Below are positions 28,395-36,723 of a stretch of 64,000 bases of DNA, piece by piece. The translations under genes and the position numbers were made by a program. The notes below the pieces were generated by a model. It was given only the letters and a program-made list of their open reading frames with translations. It made no database searches and was not told the origin of the DNA. How positions within the stretch are numbered: position 1 is the stretch's first letter; each line of letters starts with the position of its first letter. Source of the stretch: Paenibacillus urinalis (lineage in GTDB: Bacteria; Bacillota; Bacilli; Paenibacillales; Paenibacillaceae); contig NZ_CP118108.1 in the NCBI RefSeq assembly GCF_028747985.1, forward strand, positions 2,547,501-2,611,500. The letters run 5' to 3'.

Positions 28395-28419
28395 ATTAGA
28401 GATATTATATATCTATAAA
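28395..28419 (+). promoter_or_regulatory. Operator copy 3, before the methyltransferase
   Basis: Arms ATTAGAGATAT and ATATCTATAAA around TAT, each 10 of 11 identical to copy 2. It lies 27 bp before the methyltransferase start. Confidence 0.6.
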
Positions 28420-28445
28420 CACTTTCAATAAGAGGAGATGAGTCA

Positions 28446-29189
28446 ATGAATATTGAAGCTTCTGCGAACCAGGCTAATCATTCTGGACCCCAGAACAACG
28501 ATCTGATCTCCTTGCTGCAGCCTGCAGCCGGAGAGCGAATACTGGACGTAGGCTGCGGAAATGGGAATTTAACGGCCAAGATTGCGGCTGCCGGCGCGAT
28601 TCCAACAGGAATTGATGCCTCAGAGGAAATCATAGCGAAGGCAAAGCTAAATTATCCTGAACTGCAGTTATCGGTTGAAGATGCTCGGTATTATAGAACT
28701 GAAATTCCATATGATGCTGTATTTTCGAATGCCGTGCTGCACTGGATCAAGGATGCACCTGCAGTCGTCAGCTCCATCGGGTCTGCCCTTCGGAATGGCG
28801 GCAGATTCGTGGCGGAATTCGCGGCAAGCGGTAATATCGCTATTATACTGACTGCAATCAGAGCAGAGCTGGAACAGTATGGATACGAGTGGGAGGGAAG
28901 AAACCCTTGGTATCATCCTACAATCGGTGAATATTCCAGTCTGCTGGAGCAAACGGGATTCAAGGTCATTTTTGCTCAGCATATGGACAGTAAATCTACG
29001 TTAAAAGGGGGATTAGGGATTCGGAACTGGATGGATAACTTCTCTTCTTATCTATTCGGGGGGGTTACGGCTGAACACCAAGCGCTCATATATGATGCTG
29101 TGGAAGAACGAGTGAGGTCTGAGCTATACAAGGATGGTCATTGGATGATCGACATCAGCAGACTGCGGATTGCAGCCATCAAACCGTAG
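28446..29189 (+). CDS. Class I SAM methyltransferase (Tam-like)
   Basis: A 247-residue methyltransferase. Motif I is ILDVGCGNGNLT (about residue 33), motif II GIDASEE, and VFSNAVLHWIKD resembles trans-aconitate methyltransferases. AGAGGAG precedes the ATG. The shared operator ties it to the flavoprotein and Rrf2 genes, but its substrate is unknown. Confidence 0.82.
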   Translation: MNIEASANQANHSGPQNNDLISLLQPAAGERILDVGCGNGNLTAKIAAAGAIPTGIDASEEIIAKAKLNYPELQLSVEDARYYRTEIPYDAVFSNAVLHWIKDAPAVVSSIGSALRNGGRFVAEFAASGNIAIILTAIRAELEQYGYEWEGRNPWYHPTIGEYSSLLEQTGFKVIFAQHMDSKSTLKGGLGIRNWMDNFSSYLFGGVTAEHQALIYDAVEERVRSELYKDGHWMIDISRLRIAAIKP

Positions 29190-29232
29190 TTAAACCATGT
29201 GATCATTTCGTATAAAACCTTTATGTATGAAA

Positions 29233-29254
29233 GTCGCGATTTCGCGGCTTTTTT
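29233..29254 (+). terminator. Terminator after the methyltransferase
   Basis: Stem GTCGCG/CGCGGC with loop ATTT and six T. Confidence 0.8.
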
Positions 29255-29297
29255 CGTGCGAGAAATTTTAGAGAGCTGCCAATTCATTTATGAGGTT

Positions 29298-29927
29298 TTA
29301 TTGAGCGAGGGCTTCCTTCGTGATCTGCTTAATATCATAAGGGGAGGTCATACATTCGTCGATAATGTCGGGGAGGATCTGCTCCAGAAAATAACGAACA
29401 CAGTGCAGGTCGATATTCTTAATCTTCACAATTGCATTGCGATACATTGCAACAAATTCCTTCTCTGTGTTACCTCTTTGCAATTCTACAAACGCTTCAT
29501 ATACCTGATCGAGCTTGTCTGCCACCTCTAGGATTAGCCCTTCAACAGAATTGTCTTTGCCTTCACGAAGCTGTCTGCGGAAGATCGACTTAAATTCCTC
29601 GGGAATATTTTCCTCGATAAAGTGCTGAACCATGCCTTCTTCTACCTGCTGCAGCATGGCGCGGAGCTCAAGAGAGTAGTGCTTGACAGGGGTCTTAATA
29701 TCGCCGATAAAAATTTCGCCATAGTCATGGCTGCTTGTAATCTCGTATAGCTTTTTCCAATCTACGTGGACTCCATGCTGCTCCTCGATGTCAGCCAGGG
29801 TCTTGGCATATTGCACTACCTTCCAGGAATGCGCAGACACGCTGTGCTCTTCAAATTTAAACTTCCCAGGTGTGCGTATGATGCGCTCAAGATCGTTCAA
29901 TGAACGAAAGTAAGTGTGAATTCCCAT
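29298..29927 (-). CDS. YfbR-like HD-domain nucleotidase
   Basis: A 209-residue HD phosphohydrolase. Metal ligands are visible as EEHSVSAHSW (His), SSHDYGEI (His-Asp) and a later Asp in LEVADKLDQ. Related YfbR proteins are 5-prime-deoxynucleotidases. The frame is open to a TTG at 29969, but AAAGGATG lies 9 nt before the ATG at 29927. Confidence 0.8.
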   Translation of the reverse strand: MGIHTYFRSLNDLERIIRTPGKFKFEEHSVSAHSWKVVQYAKTLADIEEQHGVHVDWKKLYEITSSHDYGEIFIGDIKTPVKHYSLELRAMLQQVEEGMVQHFIEENIPEEFKSIFRRQLREGKDNSVEGLILEVADKLDQVYEAFVELQRGNTEKEFVAMYRNAIVKIKNIDLHCVRYFLEQILPDIIDECMTSPYDIKQITKEALAQ

Positions 29928-30047
29928 ATGTCTAATCATCCTTTGTGTTATCAATGTGTGTACGTACAACCCAACTGTAACACCGATATGTCATCGCAGG
30001 ATTAAGCAGGAACTCGATTCATGTTAACGAATAAGGGCTTTAAGAAT

Positions 30048-30629
30048 TTACTGAAGCTTTGGATCAACCGCTGAGCGATGACCGTTTTGTTTGACTTCAT
30101 CAAAAAGTGTTTCATCCGCTTGTGGCTGCTCCTGAGTTGTCGGATTAAGATTATTCATTAGCTTCTCTATATCCGCCATTGTAATCGGTCTAGCATGCGG
30201 CATCAGTTCATATCCGATATGTCCATTAGATTCAATCGTTGCGTTCTTCACATCGGATAGATGAGAGATCCCGTTCTGTCTAAGCCTTACCTCCAGCTGA
30301 TCGACAGTCATTCGCATGGATCGTAAATTATCCGTTCTTAATTGTCCGTTCTCAATGACCAGCTTCGCTTTCCCTGACAATAGTTCTTCCACCCAGTTGA
30401 ATCTATACTGGAGGTATTCAAGGAGCAGCAATGACAGAATGAAGATGCTGGCTGAGCCGATTGCTTTCCCCAAGTGCTCATTAGCTATGGGCTGGACGAT
30501 CGTTGTCCCAATAGAGATCATTACTACCGTGGTTGCTACGCTCATTTGAGAGATCGACTTTCTTCCTGCCACACGAAGTAATACCACGCCGGCAATAACT
30601 AAGAGGAGAGATTTCCATATCCATTCCAT
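30048..30629 (-). CDS. DUF421 membrane protein (YetF-like)
   Basis: A 193-residue protein with three N-terminal membrane helices (LLLVIAGVVLLRVAGRKSISQM) and a soluble domain beginning KAKLVIENGQLRTDNLRSMRMTVDQLEVRLRQNGI, typical of DUF421. Spore and vegetative homologues occur in Bacillus; function is poorly known. The ATG at 30629 follows GCGGGTG; an upstream ATG has no ribosome site. Confidence 0.85.
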   Translation of the reverse strand: MEWIWKSLLLVIAGVVLLRVAGRKSISQMSVATTVVMISIGTTIVQPIANEHLGKAIGSASIFILSLLLLEYLQYRFNWVEELLSGKAKLVIENGQLRTDNLRSMRMTVDQLEVRLRQNGISHLSDVKNATIESNGHIGYELMPHARPITMADIEKLMNNLNPTTQEQPQADETLFDEVKQNGHRSAVDPKLQ

Positions 30630-30838
30630 ATAAACACCCGCTTTCGTCATAGATGCAATCCATAGTATTTGTTATTGCTGCTAGTTTATTCAATTGACGC
30701 GAACCCGCACTTCCATATGAGGAACTCTAAGCATGGGCTCACAGCGATATACAGACTAGGCAGGATGAATGACCTTATGTACAATGAAGAGGACAATGGA
30801 AGCGTATTACATCTTGAGGGCAGAGCGGAGTGAATAGG

Positions 30839-31495
30839 ATGGAGAACAAGCGAAGAAAAATTTTGTTTCAAGGCGATTCGATAACGGACGGCAATTGGGG
30901 GCGTAACCTCGATCCGAACCACATACTGGGACATGGATATGTATATATTATAGCTGCACAGCTTGGTTCCCAGTATGCAGAGTCTCAGCCGTATTTTATG
31001 AATAGAGGGGTCAGCGGTAATCGCGTATCTGACGTTTATGCCAGATGGAATGAGGATGCAATCAGCTTACAGCCGGATCTGATTAGCCTGCTAGTAGGTG
31101 TGAATGACGCTCACAGTATCATTTCAGGCAGTGCTCGGGGGGCTACAGACCGGTATGAGCGAATCTATCGACAGCTGCTGGACGAGACATGCGAAGTATT
31201 GCCAGATACAGGGATTGTGTTATGTGAGCCGTTTGTAATGCATTCAGAAGCAACGGATAAAGATTGGAGCGAGTGGAGCTCAAAAATGGACGAGTACCGC
31301 AGTGTCGTTCGGCATTTAGCAGAAGACTACAATACCCTTTTCGTGCCTCTGCAAGAAACCTTCAATCAAGCGGCGAACCGTGCAGATACAGCCTATTGGG
31401 TGTGGGATGGAATTCATCCGACAACTGCTGGACACCAGCTTATTGCAAATGAATGGCTTAAGGTTGTTCAGCAGAGCAAGTATACGATCGGGTAA
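30839..31495 (+). CDS. SGNH/GDSL hydrolase
   Basis: A 218-residue esterase with the four SGNH blocks: Ser in FQGDSITDG, Gly in NRGVSGNRV, Asn in LVGVNDAHS and Asp-His in WDGIHPTTAGH. The pattern suits rhamnogalacturonan or xylan acetylesterases. No signal peptide. The ATG at 30839 has GGAG 8 nt upstream; a GTG at 30830 is an alternative. Confidence 0.87.
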   Translation: MENKRRKILFQGDSITDGNWGRNLDPNHILGHGYVYIIAAQLGSQYAESQPYFMNRGVSGNRVSDVYARWNEDAISLQPDLISLLVGVNDAHSIISGSARGATDRYERIYRQLLDETCEVLPDTGIVLCEPFVMHSEATDKDWSEWSSKMDEYRSVVRHLAEDYNTLFVPLQETFNQAANRADTAYWVWDGIHPTTAGHQLIANEWLKVVQQSKYTIG

Positions 31496-31531
31496 CAATG
31501 ACAGATCTATATTTTGAAATTAGGAGGCTGT

Positions 31532-31744
31532 ATGAACATGAACAATAATAAAGGCTGTATTAAATGTGGAAGTAAAAACGCAGACAGTAAAGAAGTAGCC
31601 ATGACGGGAACAGGATTGTCTAAAATGTTTGATATTCAAAACAATCAATTTATCGTCGTGTTCTGCAACAATTGCGGATATTCCGAATTTTACAACAAGA
31701 AAGCCTCGCAGGGCTCTAACATTCTGGACTTTTTCTTCGGTTAA
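31532..31744 (+). CDS. Small zinc-ribbon protein
   Basis: A 70-residue protein with CIKCGSKNAD and FCNNCGYSEFY, two CxxC knuckles binding one zinc, as in the nucleic-acid-binding zinc-ribbon family pfam09855. AGGAGG lies just upstream; ATGs at 31532 and 31538 are both possible starts. Confidence 0.8.
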   Translation: MNMNNNKGCIKCGSKNADSKEVAMTGTGLSKMFDIQNNQFIVVFCNNCGYSEFYNKKASQGSNILDFFFG

Positions 31745-31923
31745 GGAGTTCATGACATCATGCAGTTAACAGGGATTCAAGACCATAATTTACATAAACA
31801 AGGAATTCGGAAAACATAAGCAGAACATAGTGATAACTGGATAGCTGATCCATATCTACTGGTGCTGATGTTCTCATACATGCTGCTGGACGAGCTATCC
31901 TCACATCCAAATGGAGGTGTACT

Positions 31924-32916
31924 ATGTTCAAGTCGCAAGCGTTAAAGAAGCCGAAGGGAAGTATGAAATTATGGATATCACTGTTTCTTGCCTGCATCAT
32001 GTTCAGTATGACTGTATTGCCTGCACAGGCTGCATCGCCACAGAAGACAGTTAATGCCTCAGCTAAGCTGGCCTACAATCTTAAGGGATTGAAGCACAAC
32101 GTCGTTGTACAAAAAGCTTATATTGCTGACAAGTATCTGTACGTAACCCAGCGCTCAAAAGGCACTTGCTATCTGTCGAGACTGCTGATCGATGGCACGA
32201 ACGCGAATTATGTGGACGAGATGACGGTAACGAATACCGGCCATTGCCAAACGCTCGACATGTATACGTACAATGGGGAGAATTATTTCTATTTCAGCTC
32301 AAAAGCGGATGCCTCCACGTCTTATTACTGGTCACTGCAAGTCGCAAGACTTAAGTATGCGGCAGGAACCACGGTGGATTATACGGATCTGCGCCGGTTT
32401 ACCTACATGAATTATGCGAATAAAACAGGCGCTAGACTAGGAGACACCTATCGTGTTGATGGAGGCGGCAACAGTACACATACCTTCTTCCGAGTCCAGA
32501 CCGCTGAAGGTACCGTGACATGGTCGATCTATGACACTGCCAAATTGAATCAGCTTCTAGACAGCAATGAGCAGGTACGGATGGACAGCGCAGCGGCGGT
32601 AAGTGCCTGTGTCAGCAGCTTTACTCAGTCGGGAAGCGGCATTATCCGGCCGAATGGTTCTTTTCAGGGAGCAGATATGCTGGGTAGTACAGAGATTTAC
32701 ACATCGGGTGGAGCTGAAGGAGATACGCCTCAAATTGCGATGATTTCGAACTCAGGTACCTTCAAAACTCTCGTGAACATAACGAATGTAGGGAACCACG
32801 AGATCGAAGGGGTCCAGACCAAGAACGGCAATGTCTATTTCACAATTGTTCCCGATCCGGTTAACAAGACAAATACACAAAAAGTATATTACGTCCCAGA
32901 TTCCGTGTTTAACTAA
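31924..32916 (+). CDS. Secreted helveticin-J-like protein
   Basis: A 330-residue exported protein; the signal peptide ends near AQAAS (about residue 38). The rest looks like a beta-propeller with the helveticin J pattern: VVVQKAYIADKYLYVTQRS, the GHCQTLDMYTYNGENYFYFSSK repeat, and NHEIEGVQTKNGNVYFTI. Helveticin J is a large bacteriocin, but many homologues have no proven killing activity. GGAGGTG precedes the ATG. No immunity gene is adjacent. Confidence 0.65.
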   Translation: MFKSQALKKPKGSMKLWISLFLACIMFSMTVLPAQAASPQKTVNASAKLAYNLKGLKHNVVVQKAYIADKYLYVTQRSKGTCYLSRLLIDGTNANYVDEMTVTNTGHCQTLDMYTYNGENYFYFSSKADASTSYYWSLQVARLKYAAGTTVDYTDLRRFTYMNYANKTGARLGDTYRVDGGGNSTHTFFRVQTAEGTVTWSIYDTAKLNQLLDSNEQVRMDSAAAVSACVSSFTQSGSGIIRPNGSFQGADMLGSTEIYTSGGAEGDTPQIAMISNSGTFKTLVNITNVGNHEIEGVQTKNGNVYFTIVPDPVNKTNTQKVYYVPDSVFN

Positions 32917-33125
32917 TAAACGCGGATGGTTCAGAGCGACTCAATCGAGTGCCTAGTACAAGCTTTGAGAATTTAGATTTGAAGAATTATTAGGTAATCA
33001 GCGTCATTAACAATCATTTTTCTTTTTTTCTAGAAAACTCTTGAATAAGTTTATCACATCTGTTATTGTAGTCCTTGCGTGAAATGGAAAGCTAATTATC
33101 GTAACGGATCTTTCCAGCAGATAAT

Positions 33126-33207
33126 TTTGACCACTCCTACGATAAAGGTAGGACGTTAAGGCCACACGGACAGCCGGGTCAAATGCCGATCGGCAACTTT
33201 CGTTGCC
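33126..33207 (+). ncRNA. Candidate structured RNA
   Basis: A closing helix pairs TTTGACC (33126-33132) with GGTCAAA (33177-33183). Inside are the hairpin TCCTAC/GTAGGA (33135-33153) and a short GGC/GCC pairing. The hairpin GGCAAC-TTTC-GTTGCC (33192-33207) follows. The order GGACG, GCCAC, AGCCGGGT recalls class I c-di-GMP riboswitches, but the conserved GCAAA segment is absent, so no class is assigned. Confidence 0.35.
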
Positions 33208-33316
33208 TTATTGATTGAGTTAAAAGCTCAAATTTTATAAGTTGGTTACTTTACAACCTGTGCACTGCACATCAACTTGTGAAACGGTCAATAAGAGTGG
33301 AAAAAGTAATTATTTG

Positions 33317-33347
33317 CTGACAGACTCTGATCCATTATTGATATACT
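33317..33347 (+). promoter_or_regulatory. Extended -10 promoter for the spermidine leader
   Basis: CTGACA (33317-33322), 19 bp, then TGATATACT, an extended -10 with TATACT at 33342-33347. It would start an RNA at about 33354 that runs into the attenuator. Confidence 0.5.
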
Positions 33348-33423
33348 CATAAATATGAATGAGCCTTCTCATGTTCATGTGACCATCTCGGATGGTTATG
33401 GAGTAATTATGCTTATTTAATAT

Positions 33424-33483
33424 TTACGATATATCGTAAGCAAGTGTGATGCGCAATTATGCGATTTTTACACTTGCTTTTTT
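33424..33483 (+). terminator. Attenuator-like terminator before the spermidine operon
   Basis: Ten-pair stem AAGCAAGTGT/ACACTTGCTT (33438-33479) encloses a small hairpin (CGCA-ATTA-TGCG) and ends in six T. The perfect palindrome TTACGATATATCGTAA (33424-33439) overlaps its 5-prime arm, so the two folds compete slightly. Position 120 bp before the gene, downstream of a promoter, points to termination control. Confidence 0.6.
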
Positions 33484-33600
33484 GTTTTGAGAAGCTATGA
33501 ATACCATACTTTTCTTGCAAATTTCACAAGTGGCATACATTCGGCTGATTTGGTTGTACTGAATACGGCTTGAAAATTTAATTTGTTAGGAGATATGAGA

Positions 33601-34839
33601 ATGGGAAAAGCACTTATTATTGGCGCCGGCGGCGTAGCATCAGTAGCAGTTCACAAATGTGTTCAGAACAGTGAAGTATTCGAAGAAATTTGCATTGCGA
33701 GTCGTACCAAATCGAAATGCGATGAGCTAAAAGCAAAACTGGATGGCGGAAAAACGAAAATTACGACAGCTCAGGTCGATGCGAACAACGTAGATGAACT
33801 CATTGCTCTAATTAACGAAGTTAAACCGGATATCGTAATGAACCTGGCTTTGCCATATCAAGACCTAACAATTATGGATGCTTGTCTTGCAACGAAGACA
33901 CATTACATGGATACGGCGAATTACGAGCCGGAAGATACAGCGAAATTTGAATACAAATGGCAATGGGATTACAAAGAGCGCTTTGAGCAAGCAGGAATTA
34001 CTGCACTTCTTGGAAGCGGCTTTGACCCAGGCGTAACAGGTGTATTCTCAGCATATGCACTTAAGCATTACTTTGATGAAATTGAATATATCGACATTCT
34101 GGATTGCAACGGCGGCGACCACGGCTATCCGTTCGCAACGAACTTCAACCCTGAGATCAACATCCGTGAAGTTTCGGCGAACGGAAGATACTGGGAGAAT
34201 GGCGAATGGATCGAAACCAAGCCGATGGAGATCAAACGTGTATACGACTTTGCTGAAGTAGGTGAGAAGGACATGTACCTTCTGTACCATGAAGAGCTTG
34301 AGTCCCTGGCGAAGAACATCCCTGGCCTGAAGCGTATTCGTTTCTTCATGACATTTGGACAAAGCTACCTTACACATCTGAAGGCACTTGAGAATGTGGG
34401 CATGACTTCGATCGAGCCGATCGAATTCGAAGGCAAGCAGATCATTCCATTGCAATTCCTGAAGGCGGTATTGCCAGATCCCGCTTCGCTCGGACCACGT
34501 ACAGTAGGTAAAACGAACATTGGTTGTATCTTCAAAGGGAAGAAAGATGGCCAAGACAAGACTTACTACGTCTACAATATCTGTGATCACCAAGAATGCT
34601 TCAAAGAAGTAGGCTCCCAGGCGATTTCTTACACTACGGGTGTTCCTGCGATGATCGGAGCAGCGATGGTGATGACTGGTAAATGGAATAAACCAGGCGT
34701 ATACAATGTAGAGGAATTCAATCCAGATCCATTCATGGAAGAGTTGAACAAATGGGGACTTCCGTGGGTAGAAGATTTCAATCCGGTGCTTGTAGATCAA
34801 TTGCCGGAGGAAGCTAAGAAATCGGAGTCTGTTCGCTAA
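33601..34839 (+). CDS. Carboxy(nor)spermidine synthase
   Basis: A 412-residue saccharopine-dehydrogenase-like enzyme. The nucleotide motif is IIGAGGVASVAVHK; ALPYQDLTIMDACL and GFDPGVTGVFSAYA are typical of carboxyspermidine dehydrogenases. It reduces the imine of putrescine and aspartate semialdehyde. TAGGAGA sets the ATG at 33601 over an upstream TTG. One base separates it from the decarboxylase gene. Confidence 0.9.
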   Translation: MGKALIIGAGGVASVAVHKCVQNSEVFEEICIASRTKSKCDELKAKLDGGKTKITTAQVDANNVDELIALINEVKPDIVMNLALPYQDLTIMDACLATKTHYMDTANYEPEDTAKFEYKWQWDYKERFEQAGITALLGSGFDPGVTGVFSAYALKHYFDEIEYIDILDCNGGDHGYPFATNFNPEINIREVSANGRYWENGEWIETKPMEIKRVYDFAEVGEKDMYLLYHEELESLAKNIPGLKRIRFFMTFGQSYLTHLKALENVGMTSIEPIEFEGKQIIPLQFLKAVLPDPASLGPRTVGKTNIGCIFKGKKDGQDKTYYVYNICDHQECFKEVGSQAISYTTGVPAMIGAAMVMTGKWNKPGVYNVEEFNPDPFMEELNKWGLPWVEDFNPVLVDQLPEEAKKSESVR

Positions 34840-34840
34840 G

Positions 34841-35968
34841 ATGAAGTTCGAGGAACTACCTACACCCTGTTTTGTCGTCGATGAGGAACTCATCGAGAAG
34901 AATCTGAAGATCCTGAATGGTGTTATGCAGCGTACAGGAGCCGAAATTATTCTTGCACAAAAAGCATTTTCCATGACTGCAATGTATCCCCTGATCGGAA
35001 AATATTTGTGTGGTGCAACAGCGAGCGGTTTGTTCGAAGCACGTTTAGGCTATGAGGAGATGGGCAAGCAGAACCATGTGTTTGCCCCTGCCTACCGTGA
35101 GGATGAGATCGATGAGATTATCTCGATCTGCGATCATATTATTTTTAATTCCTTCTCACAGCTGGAGAAGTTCAAGGATAGAGCGCTGAAGGCTGGACGA
35201 CAAGTTGGACTTCGTATTAACCCGGAATGCTCCACGCAGGAAGGTCACGAAATCTACGATCCATGTTCTCCAGGCTCGAGATTCGGTGCGAAGCACGAGG
35301 ATTTCCGTGCAGAGCTGCTCGAAGGCGTGACGGGTCTTCACTTCCATACGCTATGTCAGCAGAACTCTGATGATTTAGAGACGACGCTGAATGCAGTGGA
35401 AGAGAAGTTTGGACAGTGGCTGCCACAGATGGAATGGATCAATTTTGGCGGTGGACATCATATTACGAGAGAAGATTATGATATCCCAAGACTTGAAGCA
35501 TGCATTAAAAGAATGCAGGAGAAGTATGGTCTTAAGGTAATTCTGGAGCCGGGAGAAGCTGTAGCCCTCAACGCAGGTTACTTGGTGACTTCTGTGCTGG
35601 ATCTTCACAAGAATGGGATGGATATTGCCATTCTTGATACATCGGCAACTTGTCATATGCCGGATGTACTCGAAATGCCTTACCGTCCGCCTCTATTGGG
35701 TTCCGGTGAACCGGGAGAGAAGCCATATACCTATCGACTTGGCGGGCAAACCTGCTTGTCGGGCGATGTCATCGGAGATTACTCTTTCGATCAGCCGCTG
35801 AAGGGCGGAGACCGACTGGTATTCGGAGATATGGCGATCTATTCCATGGTGAAGACAAATACGTTTAACGGTATGCCATTGCCGGCTATTGCGGTGAAAC
35901 GTAAAGACGGTAATTGTGAGGTCGTTCGCGAATTCGGATACCAGGATTTCAAGACGAGACTTGCTTAA
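34841..35968 (+). CDS. nspC: Carboxynorspermidine/carboxyspermidine decarboxylase
   Basis: A 375-residue fold III PLP decarboxylase. The PLP lysine is in ILAQKAFSM, with FHTLCQQN, GGGHHITR, EPGEAVALN, the substrate Cys region GQTCLSGDVIGDY and the substrate-distinguishing LDTSATCHMPDVLEMPYRP. It completes spermidine synthesis by removing CO2. Coupled to the synthase by a 1-nt gap. Confidence 0.92.
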   Translation: MKFEELPTPCFVVDEELIEKNLKILNGVMQRTGAEIILAQKAFSMTAMYPLIGKYLCGATASGLFEARLGYEEMGKQNHVFAPAYREDEIDEIISICDHIIFNSFSQLEKFKDRALKAGRQVGLRINPECSTQEGHEIYDPCSPGSRFGAKHEDFRAELLEGVTGLHFHTLCQQNSDDLETTLNAVEEKFGQWLPQMEWINFGGGHHITREDYDIPRLEACIKRMQEKYGLKVILEPGEAVALNAGYLVTSVLDLHKNGMDIAILDTSATCHMPDVLEMPYRPPLLGSGEPGEKPYTYRLGGQTCLSGDVIGDYSFDQPLKGGDRLVFGDMAIYSMVKTNTFNGMPLPAIAVKRKDGNCEVVREFGYQDFKTRLA

Positions 35969-35990
35969 TTTACTTATAACAAAATTAATC

Positions 35991-36044
35991 AACACAATAA
36001 AGCACTAACCTCGTTAAATCGTGAGGTTAGTGCTTTATTGTGTT
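35991..36044. terminator. 22-bp perfect inverted repeat, probable bidirectional terminator
   Basis: Arms 35991-36012 and 36023-36044 are exact reverse complements (22 of 22) around a 10-base loop. The GC-rich part is GCACTAACCTC. T-runs are short, so the repeat may also stabilise the 3-prime end. Confidence 0.7.
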
Positions 36045-36101
36045 ATTTCATAAATCTGGAGCTATCCAGCCTCGATTAAAGAATAGTCAACCTAATCAAG
36101 A

Positions 36102-36236
36102 TTAAGATCTTTTATGCTTGTTATGATCTTTGTGGTGACAACGATGTTTACATACGACAAGTGCTTTTTCACCTGGTTTCAAAACGACAACTTTTATTTT
36201 TTTTCTTTTAAGAAACTCTTTAACCATTTCGTTCAT
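36102..36236 (-). CDS. Small basic His-rich protein
   Basis: A 44-residue protein, MNEMVKEFLKRKK at the start and ending CKHRCHHKDHNKHKRS. The C-terminal Cys-x3-Cys followed by five histidines could bind metal. GGGAGGTG lies 8 nt before the ATG, among the strongest ribosome sites here. No family recognised. It probably shares a transcript with the upstream small gene, 49 bp away. Confidence 0.65.
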   Translation of the reverse strand: MNEMVKEFLKRKKIKVVVLKPGEKALVVCKHRCHHKDHNKHKRS

Positions 36237-36285
36237 ATTTTTCACCTCCCACTTTGACAGAAGGAGTCACATTTTTATTTTCAAA

Positions 36286-36402
36286 TTAAGACCATTTAAA
36301 AGCTTTAACAATAATTACAAGCAATATAAACAATACTAGAATGACACCGAGGGTTTTGGAAGAACCATTATCATAGGAAGTTCCTTGAACAGAATTAGTC
36401 AT
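36286..36402 (-). CDS. YjcZ-like small sporulation peptide
   Basis: A 38-residue protein with a polar glycine/serine-rich head (SYDNGSSKTLG) and one helix (VILVLFILLVIIVKAF). The helix strongly recalls the VVLFILLII core of YjcZ/SscA-type spore peptides. GGGAGGTG is 7 nt before the ATG. Confidence 0.65.
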   Translation of the reverse strand: MTNSVQGTSYDNGSSKTLGVILVLFILLVIIVKAFKWS

Positions 36403-36723
36403 CACTTGCACCTCCCATCCTGCATCATATTTTCAATTTATGCACCGTTCTATCGATATGATTAAACTATCATCTACTTTTTATAGAATTGTACACATTT
36501 ACTAGACCTTCTCAGAACTGCACAGCAAATTATCGGAGATGTAAATGAGGGGGAAAAAAACGCATAAAACGTAACCATTATCATGATGACGACTTCGATT
36601 TCAACAAGGAGCCTTCAGAAGATGAGGGCTCTTTTTCCGCTGTTCACCATGTATGATTCATAATGACTACATTTATGGTAGAATGTTACATAAAAAGGAG
36701 CTTGTCATTATGAGTAAAATAAA
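36403..36723. other. Intergenic region with short terminator and frameshifted reading frame
   Basis: Contains a GAGCC/GGCTC hairpin with T5 at 36609-36636. A GGAG-preceded ATG at about 36545 reads only nine codons; a one-base change in a seven-A run would open a further 28 acidic codons, but these overlap the hairpin. Confidence 0.35.
36609..36636 (+). terminator. Short terminator
   Basis: GAGCC pairs with GGCTC followed by five T; no gene upstream on this strand is secure, so it may serve a small untranslated RNA. Confidence 0.5.

Larger units (their letters stand above)
32917..33600 (+). other. Long non-coding interval before the spermidine genes
   Basis: About 680 bp with no plausible gene in any frame. 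It contains a structured RNA candidate (33126-33207), a promoter (33317-33347) and a strong attenuator-type terminator (33438-33483), listed separately. Confidence 0.6.

Noticed and set aside
29199..29531. 110-residue plus-strand frame over the HD hydrolase end
   Set aside because: Antisense to the HD gene and starts inside a terminator.
33126..33207. Definite c-di-GMP riboswitch
   Set aside because: Order of some segments fits, but the conserved GCAAA and the tetraloop are missing; kept only as an unassigned RNA.
34048..34974. 308-residue minus-strand frame opposite the spermidine genes
   Set aside because: It lies antisense to two clearly conserved enzymes and shows no known domain or ribosome site.
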